Assembly: GCA_018402605.1 (NCBI GenBank)
Contig: JAGYIK010000066.1
Location: 1-6,315, forward strand
Length of the DNA: 6,315 nucleotides
DNA from: Litorivicinus sp.
GTDB lineage: Bacteria > Pseudomonadota > Gammaproteobacteria > Pseudomonadales > Litorivicinaceae
Direction of reading: 5' to 3'
Part shown: in pieces, positions 1 to 6,315 of the stretch
Layout: the number at the start of each line of letters is the position of its first letter
How positions within the stretch are numbered: the first letter of the stretch is position 1
The notes under the pieces: generated by a model
What the model saw: only the letters and a program-made list of their open reading frames with translations
What the model was told of the DNA's origin: nothing
Databases searched by the model: none
Position numbers and translations under genes: made by a program

Positions 1-1104
1 AAAATCAGTGAAATCAGTCGATTAAATGGGATTTATGATCGACTTTTGGAGTCATCCGGCGCGGAATTGGTGTTTGCGCGCGGGACCATTCTTGATCCGC
101 ATCGTGTGCAAGTGGGTGATCGCATCCTTGAGACCGAACGGATTCTAATCGCCACGGGCGGTTGGCCACGGCAACCGGAGATGCCAGGCATTGAGCTGAC
201 GCTGACCAGTAATGAAATCTTCGATTTGCCGGCGTTGCCAAAGAAGATCCTTGTTGTCGGTGGGGGGTATATCGCGATTGAATTTGCTGGGATTTTTGCA
301 GGTCTCGGTGTTGAAACAGTGCTGTCCTATCGCGGGCCACAGATCTTGAAAGAGTTTGATCGGGAAATCGTCGATCAACTGGTTGTTGAGATGCAACGGA
401 AAGGAGTCGAGGTGCGCCTCAATCACCGTTTATTTGGCTTCGCGAAGGACGCCGGTCGGATTACCGTGGATCACTCCGATGCAGACGTGCTCTCGGTAGA
501 TGCGGTGCTGATGGCCGTGGGACGTGTACCGAATACCTTCGGTCTCGGCCTTGAGAATACCGCGGTGACCTGTCGCGATGATGGAACCATTGAGGTTTTT
601 GAGAACTTCCAGACCCGAGAGCCATCAATCTATGCGGTCGGTGATGTGACCGGCACCATGGCCCTGACACCTGTAGCACTGGCTGAGGGGATGGCCTTGG
701 CAAAACATCTCTATGCCGGACTGCCGCGTGCTGAGGTCGACTATGCACACCTGCCCACGACGATTTTTAGCCAGCCCAATATCGGCACGTTGGGCCTCAG
801 TGAAGAGCAGGTTGCGGCCAGTGGCGTTCGGGCGCGGGTGTATGTCAGTCAGTTTAAACCCATGAAACACACACTCAGCGGACGTGAAGAGCAGAGTCTC
901 TTTAAACTCATTGTCGAAGATGCGACCGATCGTGTGTTGGGTTTACATCTCTTGGCACCGGATGCAGGTGAGATTTTGCAAGGTTTTGCGGTGGCTCTGA
1001 AAGCTGGAGCCACCAAAGCAGTCTTTGATGCCACCATTGGCATTCATCCAACGGCGGCGGAAGAATTTGTCACCATGCGCGAACCGGTGCGTGTGATTGG
1101 ATAG
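1..1104 (+). CDS. gor: glutathione-disulfide reductase, 5'-truncated by window edge
   Basis: Cytoplasmic FAD enzyme that reduces oxidised glutathione (GSSG) to 2 GSH with NADPH. The frame is open from base 1, so the gene starts upstream; 367 residues are visible of a usual ~450. The FAD-binding N-terminus and the redox-active CxxxxC are outside the window. Visible in order: ATGG at the end of the first FAD region (151-162), the NADPH-binding GGGYIAIEFAG (259-291), AVGRVPNT (514-537), the second FAD motif YAVGDVTG (631-654), and the dimerisation domain ending in HPTAAEEFVTMR with the catalytic His at 1045-1047. NADPH specificity is supported by Arg at 331-333 (YRG); the second usual Arg is Lys (349-351). 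The pattern fits the plant/proteobacterial glutathione reductase subfamily rather than lipoamide or mercuric reductase. The TTG at 46 is an internal Leu codon, not a start. The 3' end overlaps the next gene by 8 bases, which suggests one transcript. Confidence 0.93.
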   Translation, partial: KISEISRLNGIYDRLLESSGAELVFARGTILDPHRVQVGDRILETERILIATGGWPRQPEMPGIELTLTSNEIFDLPALPKKILVVGGGYIAIEFAGIFAGLGVETVLSYRGPQILKEFDREIVDQLVVEMQRKGVEVRLNHRLFGFAKDAGRITVDHSDADVLSVDAVLMAVGRVPNTFGLGLENTAVTCRDDGTIEVFENFQTREPSIYAVGDVTGTMALTPVALAEGMALAKHLYAGLPRAEVDYAHLPTTIFSQPNIGTLGLSEEQVAASGVRARVYVSQFKPMKHTLSGREEQSLFKLIVEDATDRVLGLHLLAPDAGEILQGFAVALKAGATKAVFDATIGIHPTAAEEFVTMREPVRVIG

Positions 1105-3172
1105 TCGTGATCTAACACGCACGCTGGTATTGATCGGTGGCGGGCATGCCCATGTCTCTGTGATCCGCCGCCTGTTGATGCATCCCAACCCAACGGTTCG
1201 CTTGATTGTCGTTGCGCCAGAGTCGCACGCGCCATATTCCGGGATGTTGCCTGGGTTTCTTGCTCGCGCGTACACAGAAGATGCCTTGTTCCTTGATGTC
1301 GCAGGGCTTACTGAGCAGGCTGGTGGATGGTTTATTCGTGGCGAGCTGGTCGCTCTGGATGCCGACCGACGGGCCATACAGGTGCGCCGGCCGGCTACAT
1401 TGGGTGGCGAGCTGCTCCCTGAGATCCACTACGATTGGGCATCGATTAACACCGGTGCTGCGCCGCGTGATGCGTTTCCGTCAGCCCATGCGCATCTGTT
1501 TTACGTTAAACCCTTAAAGCACCTATTGGATCAGTTGCCACAGATCGATGCGACCCTTGAGGGACCCGGAAAATCGCTGATTGTCGTCGGTGGCGGCGCA
1601 GCTGGAATCGAGCTTGCGCTGGCATTTCGAGTGCGTCATCCAAAAAGTACGATCCAGCTGATCGCGAAACGACCTTTTGAGGCAGATCGCGCACTTGCCG
1701 CGGGCGCGCATCGAATACGACAGGCGCTGCAAGCGCGTGCGATCACATGTGTTGAGGGCACGGTGGTCGCCGCACAGCCCGGATCCATTACCCTCGAGGA
1801 TGGGCGTGAGTTGGCGGCAGACTGTGTGTTGGTCTCAACCCCGGTGGCGCCGCCCGCGTGGTTGGTCAATTCCGACCTGCCAAAGGCCGCAAATGGTTTC
1901 CTCGCGGTCGATGCCTATTTGGCTGTTCAAGGGTATACGAACCTCTTTGCCTGTGGCGATATTGCAGAGCTTTGCTCGCCGCGAGCGCGAGCGGGTGTGA
2001 TGGCGGTGCGCGCAGGTCAGTATCTCGCGCGGGTTCTGGATCAGATTATTCGGGGGCAGTCGCGGCATGCTTTTCGGCCACAAAAACATTGGCTTACGCT
2101 GATTAATTGCGGCGATGGTGAGGCGATTTTCATTAAAGGTTGGCTGGCATTGCAAGGCAGCTGGGTCTGGTGGTTAAAGGATCGGATTGATCAGGCCTTC
2201 ATGCGCCAGTTCGCTATAGAACCAATGCATCACGACGCCCCGATGCGTTGCGAAGGCTGTGCTGCAAAGTTACCAGGACAGGTGCTACGCAGTGAATTCG
2301 GCGCAAACTTTGAGGATGCATCGGTGGATCCATCTCAATCAAAAGGCGCCCTCCGTTCTATCGATGGGTTGAGTTACCTCGTCGCGGATCCCCACCTGAT
2401 GGGCTGGTTGGCGATGCGTCATGCCGCCTCGGATATCTGGGCCATGGGTGGCACGCCTCGGCGCGCTCTAGCGCTGGTTGCCGCCACGCGGGCCGGTCAC
2501 CCCAATTTAGAATCCGCTGAATTCAGCTTGGTCATCGCAGGACTTCGCTCTGCGGCCAAGGCCTACGGTGTGCGGCTCGATGGCGGCCATAGTGTCGCGT
2601 TGACCCAACCTATGGTTGCGGTATCGATTGACGGCGAGGTTGCTCACCCGATTCAAAAACAAGGTGCTTGCTCCGGTGACCTGTTGGTCATGAGCGGTCC
2701 GATCGGAAGCGGCGTGCTGTTCGCCGGGTTTCGGCAAGGTCGAGTGCCCGGCCGATACATTGATCGCTATCTACAGACTGCGCTTTGTTCCCTGCAGGAC
2801 GCGGCGACGATCGCGGGCCAGGTGGGTGTATCCGCAATGACGGATGTGACGGGTTTTGGATTGGCCGGTCATCTTGCTGAGATGCTTGAGGGGACATCGT
2901 TGGGTGTCGCGTGGTCACCGGACATTCCGGTCTACGACGGGGTTCAGGCGGCCATCGCGCTCGGGGTTAAATCGACTGCAGCAGATGACAATACAGCGTA
3001 TGCAGGGCGTATCGGAGCGGGGGCACCGAGTGCTGCGGTGTTTGATCCGCAGACGGCCGGTCCGCTACTTGTGTCTGTGCACCCGGAGCGCCTCGACGCG
3101 CTCTTAACGGTGTGGCGCGAGGCGGGATATGCTCCGGCAGTGGTCGGGCGCGTTACCACCGAAACGTCGTAA
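1097..3172 (+). CDS. selD: FAD/NAD(P)-dependent oxidoreductase fused to selenophosphate synthetase (selenide, water dikinase)
   Basis: Two-domain protein of 691 residues. Residues ~9-375 are a pyridine nucleotide-disulfide oxidoreductase-like flavoprotein of the kind found N-terminal to SelD (family known as Nterm_to_SelD; function unknown): dinucleotide motif GGGHAHV (14-20), PYSGMLPG (46-53), second Rossmann motif GGGAAGIELAL (165-175), FAD motif FACGD (284-288), and closing WVWWLKDRIDQAFMRQF (356-372). Residues ~382-691 are SelD, which makes selenophosphate from selenide and ATP for selenocysteine and 2-selenouridine synthesis. Aligned by eye to E. coli SelD, Cys17 is Cys388 and Lys20 is Lys391 (GCAAK); Asp51, Asp68, Asp91 and Asp227 are Asp407, Asp423, Asp446 and Asp583. 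GGHS (496-499), MTDVTGFG (581-588) and DPQTAG (650-655) are also present. The nucleophile is Cys (TGT, 2258-2260), not selenocysteine. A stop codon at 1094-1096 leaves TTG at 1097 as the only start that keeps GGGHAHV near the N-terminus. No strong Shine-Dalgarno is seen; translation is probably coupled to gor. Confidence 0.93.
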   Translation: MDSRDLTRTLVLIGGGHAHVSVIRRLLMHPNPTVRLIVVAPESHAPYSGMLPGFLARAYTEDALFLDVAGLTEQAGGWFIRGELVALDADRRAIQVRRPATLGGELLPEIHYDWASINTGAAPRDAFPSAHAHLFYVKPLKHLLDQLPQIDATLEGPGKSLIVVGGGAAGIELALAFRVRHPKSTIQLIAKRPFEADRALAAGAHRIRQALQARAITCVEGTVVAAQPGSITLEDGRELAADCVLVSTPVAPPAWLVNSDLPKAANGFLAVDAYLAVQGYTNLFACGDIAELCSPRARAGVMAVRAGQYLARVLDQIIRGQSRHAFRPQKHWLTLINCGDGEAIFIKGWLALQGSWVWWLKDRIDQAFMRQFAIEPMHHDAPMRCEGCAAKLPGQVLRSEFGANFEDASVDPSQSKGALRSIDGLSYLVADPHLMGWLAMRHAASDIWAMGGTPRRALALVAATRAGHPNLESAEFSLVIAGLRSAAKAYGVRLDGGHSVALTQPMVAVSIDGEVAHPIQKQGACSGDLLVMSGPIGSGVLFAGFRQGRVPGRYIDRYLQTALCSLQDAATIAGQVGVSAMTDVTGFGLAGHLAEMLEGTSLGVAWSPDIPVYDGVQAAIALGVKSTAADDNTAYAGRIGAGAPSAAVFDPQTAGPLLVSVHPERLDALLTVWREAGYAPAVVGRVTTETS

Positions 3173-3227
3173 AGACATCGGTTTTAAAATGGGTCACATT
3201 TGGGTATTGGTATAACAAGGATGCACC
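3173..3227 (+). other. selD-prpE spacer, with possible weak hairpin
   Basis: A 55-base gap between the selD stop and the prpE start, containing an AT-rich stretch around 3182-3190. An ACCGA at 3158-3162, inside the last selD codons, can pair with TCGGT at 3178-3182. A further GTC/GAC pairing lies inside (3166-3168 with 3174-3176), and TTTTAAAA follows immediately. This resembles a very weak intrinsic terminator, but the stem is short and interrupted. No convincing -35/-10 pair was found for prpE. The spacer therefore leaves open whether prpE is read through from selD or has its own promoter inside the selD coding region. Confidence 0.3.
3217..3221 (+). promoter_or_regulatory. ribosome binding site of prpE
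   Basis: AAGGA lies 6 bases upstream of the ATG at 3228-3230. This good Shine-Dalgarno match fixes the prpE start and contrasts with the absence of one before the TTG start of selD. Confidence 0.8.
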
Positions 3228-5096
3228 ATGAGCTATCAGAGTGAATATGACCGTTCTGTCAACGATCCTGAAGGGTTTTGGCTGGAAAAGGCCAAGCTCA
3301 TTGATTGGGTCGCGGCCCCCAAGGTGGGTTTGGCCAATGACGCACAGGGTATTGAACGTTGGTTTCCGGATGGCACGTTAAATACATGCTTCAACGCCAT
3401 TGATCGGCATGTTAACGCAGGCCGTGGTGATCAGGTTGCGGTGTACTACGACTCGCCCGTAACTGAGACCAAAAAAGCAATCACCTACAGTCAGTTGCAA
3501 CATGACGTGGCCCGATTTGCCGGTGTGCTGGCGCGTCTGGGTGTGACAACCGGCGATCGTGTCGTGATTTACATGCCAATGGTGCCAGAAGCTCTGATCG
3601 CCATGCTGGCATGCGCGCGGATTGGCGCGATTCACTCGGTTGTTTTTGGTGGGTTCGCGGCCAGTGAGTTGGCCGTACGTTTGTCGGATGCCTCGCCGAA
3701 AGTCATCGTGACCGCAACCTGCGGGATTGAAGTGGCGAAGGTCATTCCCTACATGCCGATCGTCAATGAAGCGATCGAGATGGCAGATCACAAGCCGCAG
3801 TCGGTCGTGGTACTCGAGCGTCCGCAGGCCAAATTTACCCCAGTTCAAGGGCGCGACCACGGTTGGAGTCAGGCCATGGAGACGGCTGAGCCTGTGGACT
3901 GCGTACCCGTCAGCGCTACTCATCCGTTGTATATTTTGTATACCTCCGGGACAACCGGAAAGCCAAAGGGTGTGGTGCGCGACAATGGCGGTCATGCAGT
4001 GGCGATGACCTATTCGATGCAGGCAGTCTATGACATGCAGCCCGGCGAAGTGTTCTGGGCGGCCAGTGATGTGGGCTGGGTCGTTGGTCACTCCTACATC
4101 GTCTACGGCCCCTTGCTGGCTGGTTGCTCCACGATTTTGTATGAAGGGAAGCCGGTCAGAACACCGGATGCCGGTGCGTTCTGGCGAGTGGTTCAGGAAT
4201 ACAAGGTCAAAGTTTTGTTCTCTGCGCCCACAGCCTTCCGTGCGATCCGCAAAGAAGACCCACAGGGCGCGTTCTTCCAGCAGTACGACACCAGTTCGCT
4301 CGCGGCGCTGTATTTGGCGGGAGAGCGCCTTGATCCACCAACCTATCATTGGCTTGATGAGTTGACCAATTTACCGGTCGTTGACCACTGGTGGCAGACC
4401 GAGACCGGTTGGGCGATTGCGTGCAATCCACGCGGAATTGAATCGTTCCTGCCAAAGGCAGGTTCGGCGACCATGCCGACGCCTGGTTTTAAAATCGAGG
4501 TGTTGGATCCAAATGGTCATGCCGTAGAGGCCGGTGAGCAGGGTAGTGTAGTGATTAAGCGTCCACTGCCGCCATCGTGTTTGCCGACTGTGTGGGGCAA
4601 CCACACGCGGTTTGAGGAATCCTACCTGAATCCCTATCCAGGTTATTACCTGACGGGTGATGGCGGATTTATTGATCATGAAGGCTACATTTTCGTGATG
4701 GGCCGGACAGATGATGTCATCAACGTTGCTGGCCATCGGCTCTCGACAGGCGAGATGGAAGAGATTGTAGCGGCGCATCCTGCAGTCGCTGAGTGCGCTG
4801 TGATCGGCGTGGCAGACGAGCTGAAGGGTCAGATGCCGCTTGGACTTGTGGTCTTAAAAGACGGCGTAACGCAGGCTCCAGAAGAGGTCGAAAAAGAGTT
4901 GATTCAGGCGGTTCGATCACACATCGGTGCGGTGGCCTGTTTCAACAAGGCGCTGATTGTTGAGCGGTTACCGAAAACACGCTCAGGTAAAATTCTCCGC
5001 GCGACGCTTCGGAAGATTGCCGACGGTGAGGCCTATACAACCCCCTCGACCATTGAGGATCCCTCAGTCTTGGCGGAAATTCAAAACCGCTTTTGA
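3228..5096 (+). CDS. prpE: propionyl-CoA synthetase (propionate--CoA ligase, PrpE/ACSS3 type)
   Basis: AMP-forming acyl-CoA synthetase: propionate + ATP + CoA gives propionyl-CoA + AMP + PPi through propionyl-AMP, feeding the 2-methylcitrate or methylmalonyl route. The 622 residues match PrpE length (628 in Salmonella, from memory). The N-terminus MSYQSEYDRSVNDPEGFW is typical of the ACS_N cap. Further signatures are the ATP loop YTSGTTGKPKG (238-248) running into the PrpE-like VVRDNGGHAVA, SDVGWVVGHSYIVYGPLLAG (280-299), WWQTETGW (388-395), the TGD aspartate (Asp478), the hinge region GRTDDVINVAGHRLSTG (492-508), and the C-terminal PKTRSGKILR with catalytic Lys588 (codon 4989-4991). That lysine is the known site of reversible acylation in Salmonella PrpE (Lys592). 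The sequence fits propionate better than acetate synthetases, but activity on acetate or other short acids cannot be excluded. No prpBCD genes are in view. The gene ends flush against the convergent Pat gene, its probable regulator. Confidence 0.88.
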   Translation: MSYQSEYDRSVNDPEGFWLEKAKLIDWVAAPKVGLANDAQGIERWFPDGTLNTCFNAIDRHVNAGRGDQVAVYYDSPVTETKKAITYSQLQHDVARFAGVLARLGVTTGDRVVIYMPMVPEALIAMLACARIGAIHSVVFGGFAASELAVRLSDASPKVIVTATCGIEVAKVIPYMPIVNEAIEMADHKPQSVVVLERPQAKFTPVQGRDHGWSQAMETAEPVDCVPVSATHPLYILYTSGTTGKPKGVVRDNGGHAVAMTYSMQAVYDMQPGEVFWAASDVGWVVGHSYIVYGPLLAGCSTILYEGKPVRTPDAGAFWRVVQEYKVKVLFSAPTAFRAIRKEDPQGAFFQQYDTSSLAALYLAGERLDPPTYHWLDELTNLPVVDHWWQTETGWAIACNPRGIESFLPKAGSATMPTPGFKIEVLDPNGHAVEAGEQGSVVIKRPLPPSCLPTVWGNHTRFEESYLNPYPGYYLTGDGGFIDHEGYIFVMGRTDDVINVAGHRLSTGEMEEIVAAHPAVAECAVIGVADELKGQMPLGLVVLKDGVTQAPEEVEKELIQAVRSHIGAVACFNKALIVERLPKTRSGKILRATLRKIADGEAYTTPSTIEDPSVLAEIQNRF

Positions 5097-6315
5097 TTAG
5101 ACCGCGAGTGTCTCGAGGCGGCTTTGTTCCCAGCTGTCTCGAGGCGCAGCCAGTGGCATCCGCATCCAGACGCATTCGGCGTCGAAATCAGTTTTGATCT
5201 GAAATCCGACCGCTTTGGCGAGGCCTTGCATGCCCTTATTTTGGATCATGGTTTCCCCATAGATGAGGCGTGCATCACGGTCGCGTGCCAAGTCAACTGC
5301 GGCCTGCAGTAGAATCCTACCGACACCCGAGCGCTGCAGATCGTCACGAACAACCATGGCAAATTCGGCCGCGAGCCCATCGGCATCAAAAATCACCCGC
5401 ACAACCCCCAATGTTTCCATTCCCTCAGCGCTTGGCGCACTGACGATTAAGGCGACTTCACGGGAGTAATCGACGTGGGGCATCGCCGCCAGTTCACGCG
5501 CGCTGAAGCCCTGTTTATCTGAGAAATACCGAAACCGGAGTGTGGCTCGGGACAGCTTGGAGAGAAATACACGATGTGCATCCTCGTCTTCCGGCCGTAA
5601 AGGGCGCAACCGGGCGATTGTCCCGTCCTTCAATGTGACAGGTCGGTCGAGCGATTCGGGATAGGGTGTGATTGCAGGGATGACCCGTTCGGCAAGGCTG
5701 AGTTCATTCAAACTCGCCTGCACCTGGCCACGGGCGATGGATAGCTGAATTTTGAGACTGGCGATTTCCGGGACTCGACTCAACAGACGTGAGCAATTCA
5801 CGATGATCAGAGCGGCCTTGGCGAATCCCTCTGGATCGGTACTTTCAAGTGCGCGTCCTGTGGCTGAGCGATGCAACAAGTCCTCGCCCAATGCTTGATT
5901 AATGGGTGGCAACGTCAGTGCCAATTTCGGAAAGTGCCCTGGCGGTTCATGCACGTAGATCACGGGTCCAAAGATCGGGTCACGTGCAATCCCTGCGGCC
6001 AGTCGCTGCATTGGTCCTTGCAGGGGTCCTTTGCTCTCAAATCCTGGGATCAGCCGCTGCAGATCCTTCCGTTCCTGCGTGTCGAGTGTTTTGACCCCGG
6101 GGAGGAACGCTTTGAGTGCCTGTTCTGCGGGCACGAGCGCATCAAGGTCGTTACTATCCACGTGCGCATCGACCAGTCGGCTCGCATGTTGATGGCGAGC
6201 CAGACTTAAAAAGCCATTGAGTGCTTGCTCGGGGGTGGAATAGGCGGCGAGGCCGACACGATCCAACGCATCGCGGAGTGCTCGACCAAGCACCATGCCC
6301 GGAGCCGCAAGATAT
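5097..6315 (-). CDS. pat: Pat/PatZ (YfiQ)-like protein lysine acyltransferase, C-terminal part; reduced ATP-grasp region
   Basis: The frame is open to the right edge (upstream of the Met at 6294-6296 it reads YLAAPG), so this is the last ~405 residues of a protein that is normally near 900. From the edge inward: the end of the CoA-ligase-like domain (YSTPEQALNGFLSLARH, compare YRTPEG...AF in E. coli PatZ); a linker with TLDTQE (6072-6089) matching SLDTHE of PatZ; a shortened ATP-grasp remnant with DPIFGPV (5961-5981), LPPIN and VPEIASL; and a complete GNAT domain (about 5154-5636). The GNAT domain has DYSREVAL, AEFAMVV with the probable catalytic Glu at 5364-5366 (equivalent to Glu809 of Salmonella Pat), acetyl-CoA loop QRSGVGR, and IQNKGMQGLAKAVGF. 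Known Pat enzymes acylate the active-site lysine of Acs and PrpE and inactivate them. About 75 residues of the usual ATP-grasp part are absent (see findings). The tail-to-tail neighbour is PrpE, a likely substrate. The symbol follows homology; E. coli uses patZ/yfiQ. Confidence 0.85.
   Translation of the reverse strand, partial: YLAAPGMVLGRALRDALDRVGLAAYSTPEQALNGFLSLARHQHASRLVDAHVDSNDLDALVPAEQALKAFLPGVKTLDTQERKDLQRLIPGFESKGPLQGPMQRLAAGIARDPIFGPVIYVHEPPGHFPKLALTLPPINQALGEDLLHRSATGRALESTDPEGFAKAALIIVNCSRLLSRVPEIASLKIQLSIARGQVQASLNELSLAERVIPAITPYPESLDRPVTLKDGTIARLRPLRPEDEDAHRVFLSKLSRATLRFRYFSDKQGFSARELAAMPHVDYSREVALIVSAPSAEGMETLGVVRVIFDADGLAAEFAMVVRDDLQRSGVGRILLQAAVDLARDRDARLIYGETMIQNKGMQGLAKAVGFQIKTDFDAECVWMRMPLAAPRDSWEQSRLETLAV
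5109..5146. repeat. 12-bp direct repeat in the 3' end of the Pat gene
   Basis: TGTCTCGAGGCG occurs at 5109-5120 and again at 5135-5146, 26 bp apart. Both copies lie in the last codons of the acyltransferase gene, after the GNAT fold ends. Because 26 is not a multiple of three, the copies are read in different frames (inside APRDS and as RLET), so this is not a protein repeat. It may be a small tandem duplication that lengthened the C-terminus, or chance. Confidence 0.5.

Noticed and set aside
46..48. TTG as the start of the glutathione reductase
   Set aside because: The frame is open to base 1, and the upstream residues (RLNGIYDRL) continue the glutathione reductase fold, so TTG is an internal Leu and the true start is outside the window.
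2240..2300. Possible selenocysteine codon and SECIS element at the SelD active site
   Set aside because: Many SelD proteins carry Sec at this position, but here the codon is TGT (2258-2260), a plain Cys, so no recoding is needed.
3211..3216. TATAAC as a -10 promoter box for prpE
   Set aside because: There is no acceptable -35 at 15-18 bp spacing, and transcription would begin at about 3223, downstream of the AAGGA ribosome binding site.
3378..4349. 323-codon open frame on the minus strand inside prpE
   Set aside because: It lies wholly antisense to a well-conserved gene. Its translation has no recognisable domain and is rich in His, Arg and Cys, as expected for a reverse-frame shadow of a codon-biased gene.
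5124..6209. Several short plus-strand open frames opposite the acyltransferase gene
   Set aside because: They are antisense shadows of a conserved GNAT/Pat coding region with no motif or ribosome binding site of their own.
6294..6296. ATG as the true start of the acyltransferase, giving a 399-residue stand-alone protein
   Set aside because: The frame continues upstream to the window edge, and the sequence at this point aligns with the middle of the CoA-ligase-like domain of PatZ, so a start here would cut through a fold.

Overview
The window reads as chromosomal DNA of a proteobacterium, most likely gammaproteobacterial. It is moderately GC-rich by eye (not counted) and almost fully coding. 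The evidence is the gene content: a glutathione reductase of the plant/proteobacterial type, a SelD fused behind a flavoprotein domain, a PrpE-type propionyl-CoA synthetase, and a PatZ/YfiQ-like protein acyltransferase. No rRNA, tRNA, insertion sequence, CRISPR array or phage gene was seen. The genus cannot be told from this stretch.

Layout. Positions 1-1104 (+) hold the C-terminal four-fifths of a glutathione-disulfide reductase whose 5' end lies outside the window. Positions 1097-3172 (+) overlap it by 8 bases and encode a 691-residue fusion of an FAD/NAD(P)-dependent oxidoreductase of uncharacterised function with selenophosphate synthetase (SelD). After a 55-base spacer with a clear ribosome binding site comes propionyl-CoA synthetase at 3228-5096 (+). 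On the opposite strand, directly abutting its stop codon, is the C-terminal part of a Pat-type protein lysine acyltransferase (5097-6315, minus), whose N-terminus runs off the right edge.

Two functional pairs stand out. The left pair, glutathione reductase plus flavoprotein-SelD, would be a coherent selenium-assimilation unit. Glutathione-dependent reduction of selenite gives selenide, SelD turns selenide into selenophosphate, and the fused flavoprotein may supply redox power or hand over selenide; this linkage is inferred. The right pair, PrpE and Pat, matches an established regulatory relationship: in Salmonella, Pat acylates the catalytic lysine of PrpE and of acetyl-CoA synthetase and switches them off. 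Here enzyme and likely modifier sit tail to tail, and the target lysine motif is present in PrpE.

The most unusual protein detail is in the Pat homologue. Between its CoA-ligase-like region and its intact GNAT domain, the ATP-grasp region is much shortened and has lost recognisable motifs. I see no wholly new system. The points most worth a second look are the gor/selD overlap, the reduced ATP-grasp module of Pat, and the PrpE-Pat convergence.
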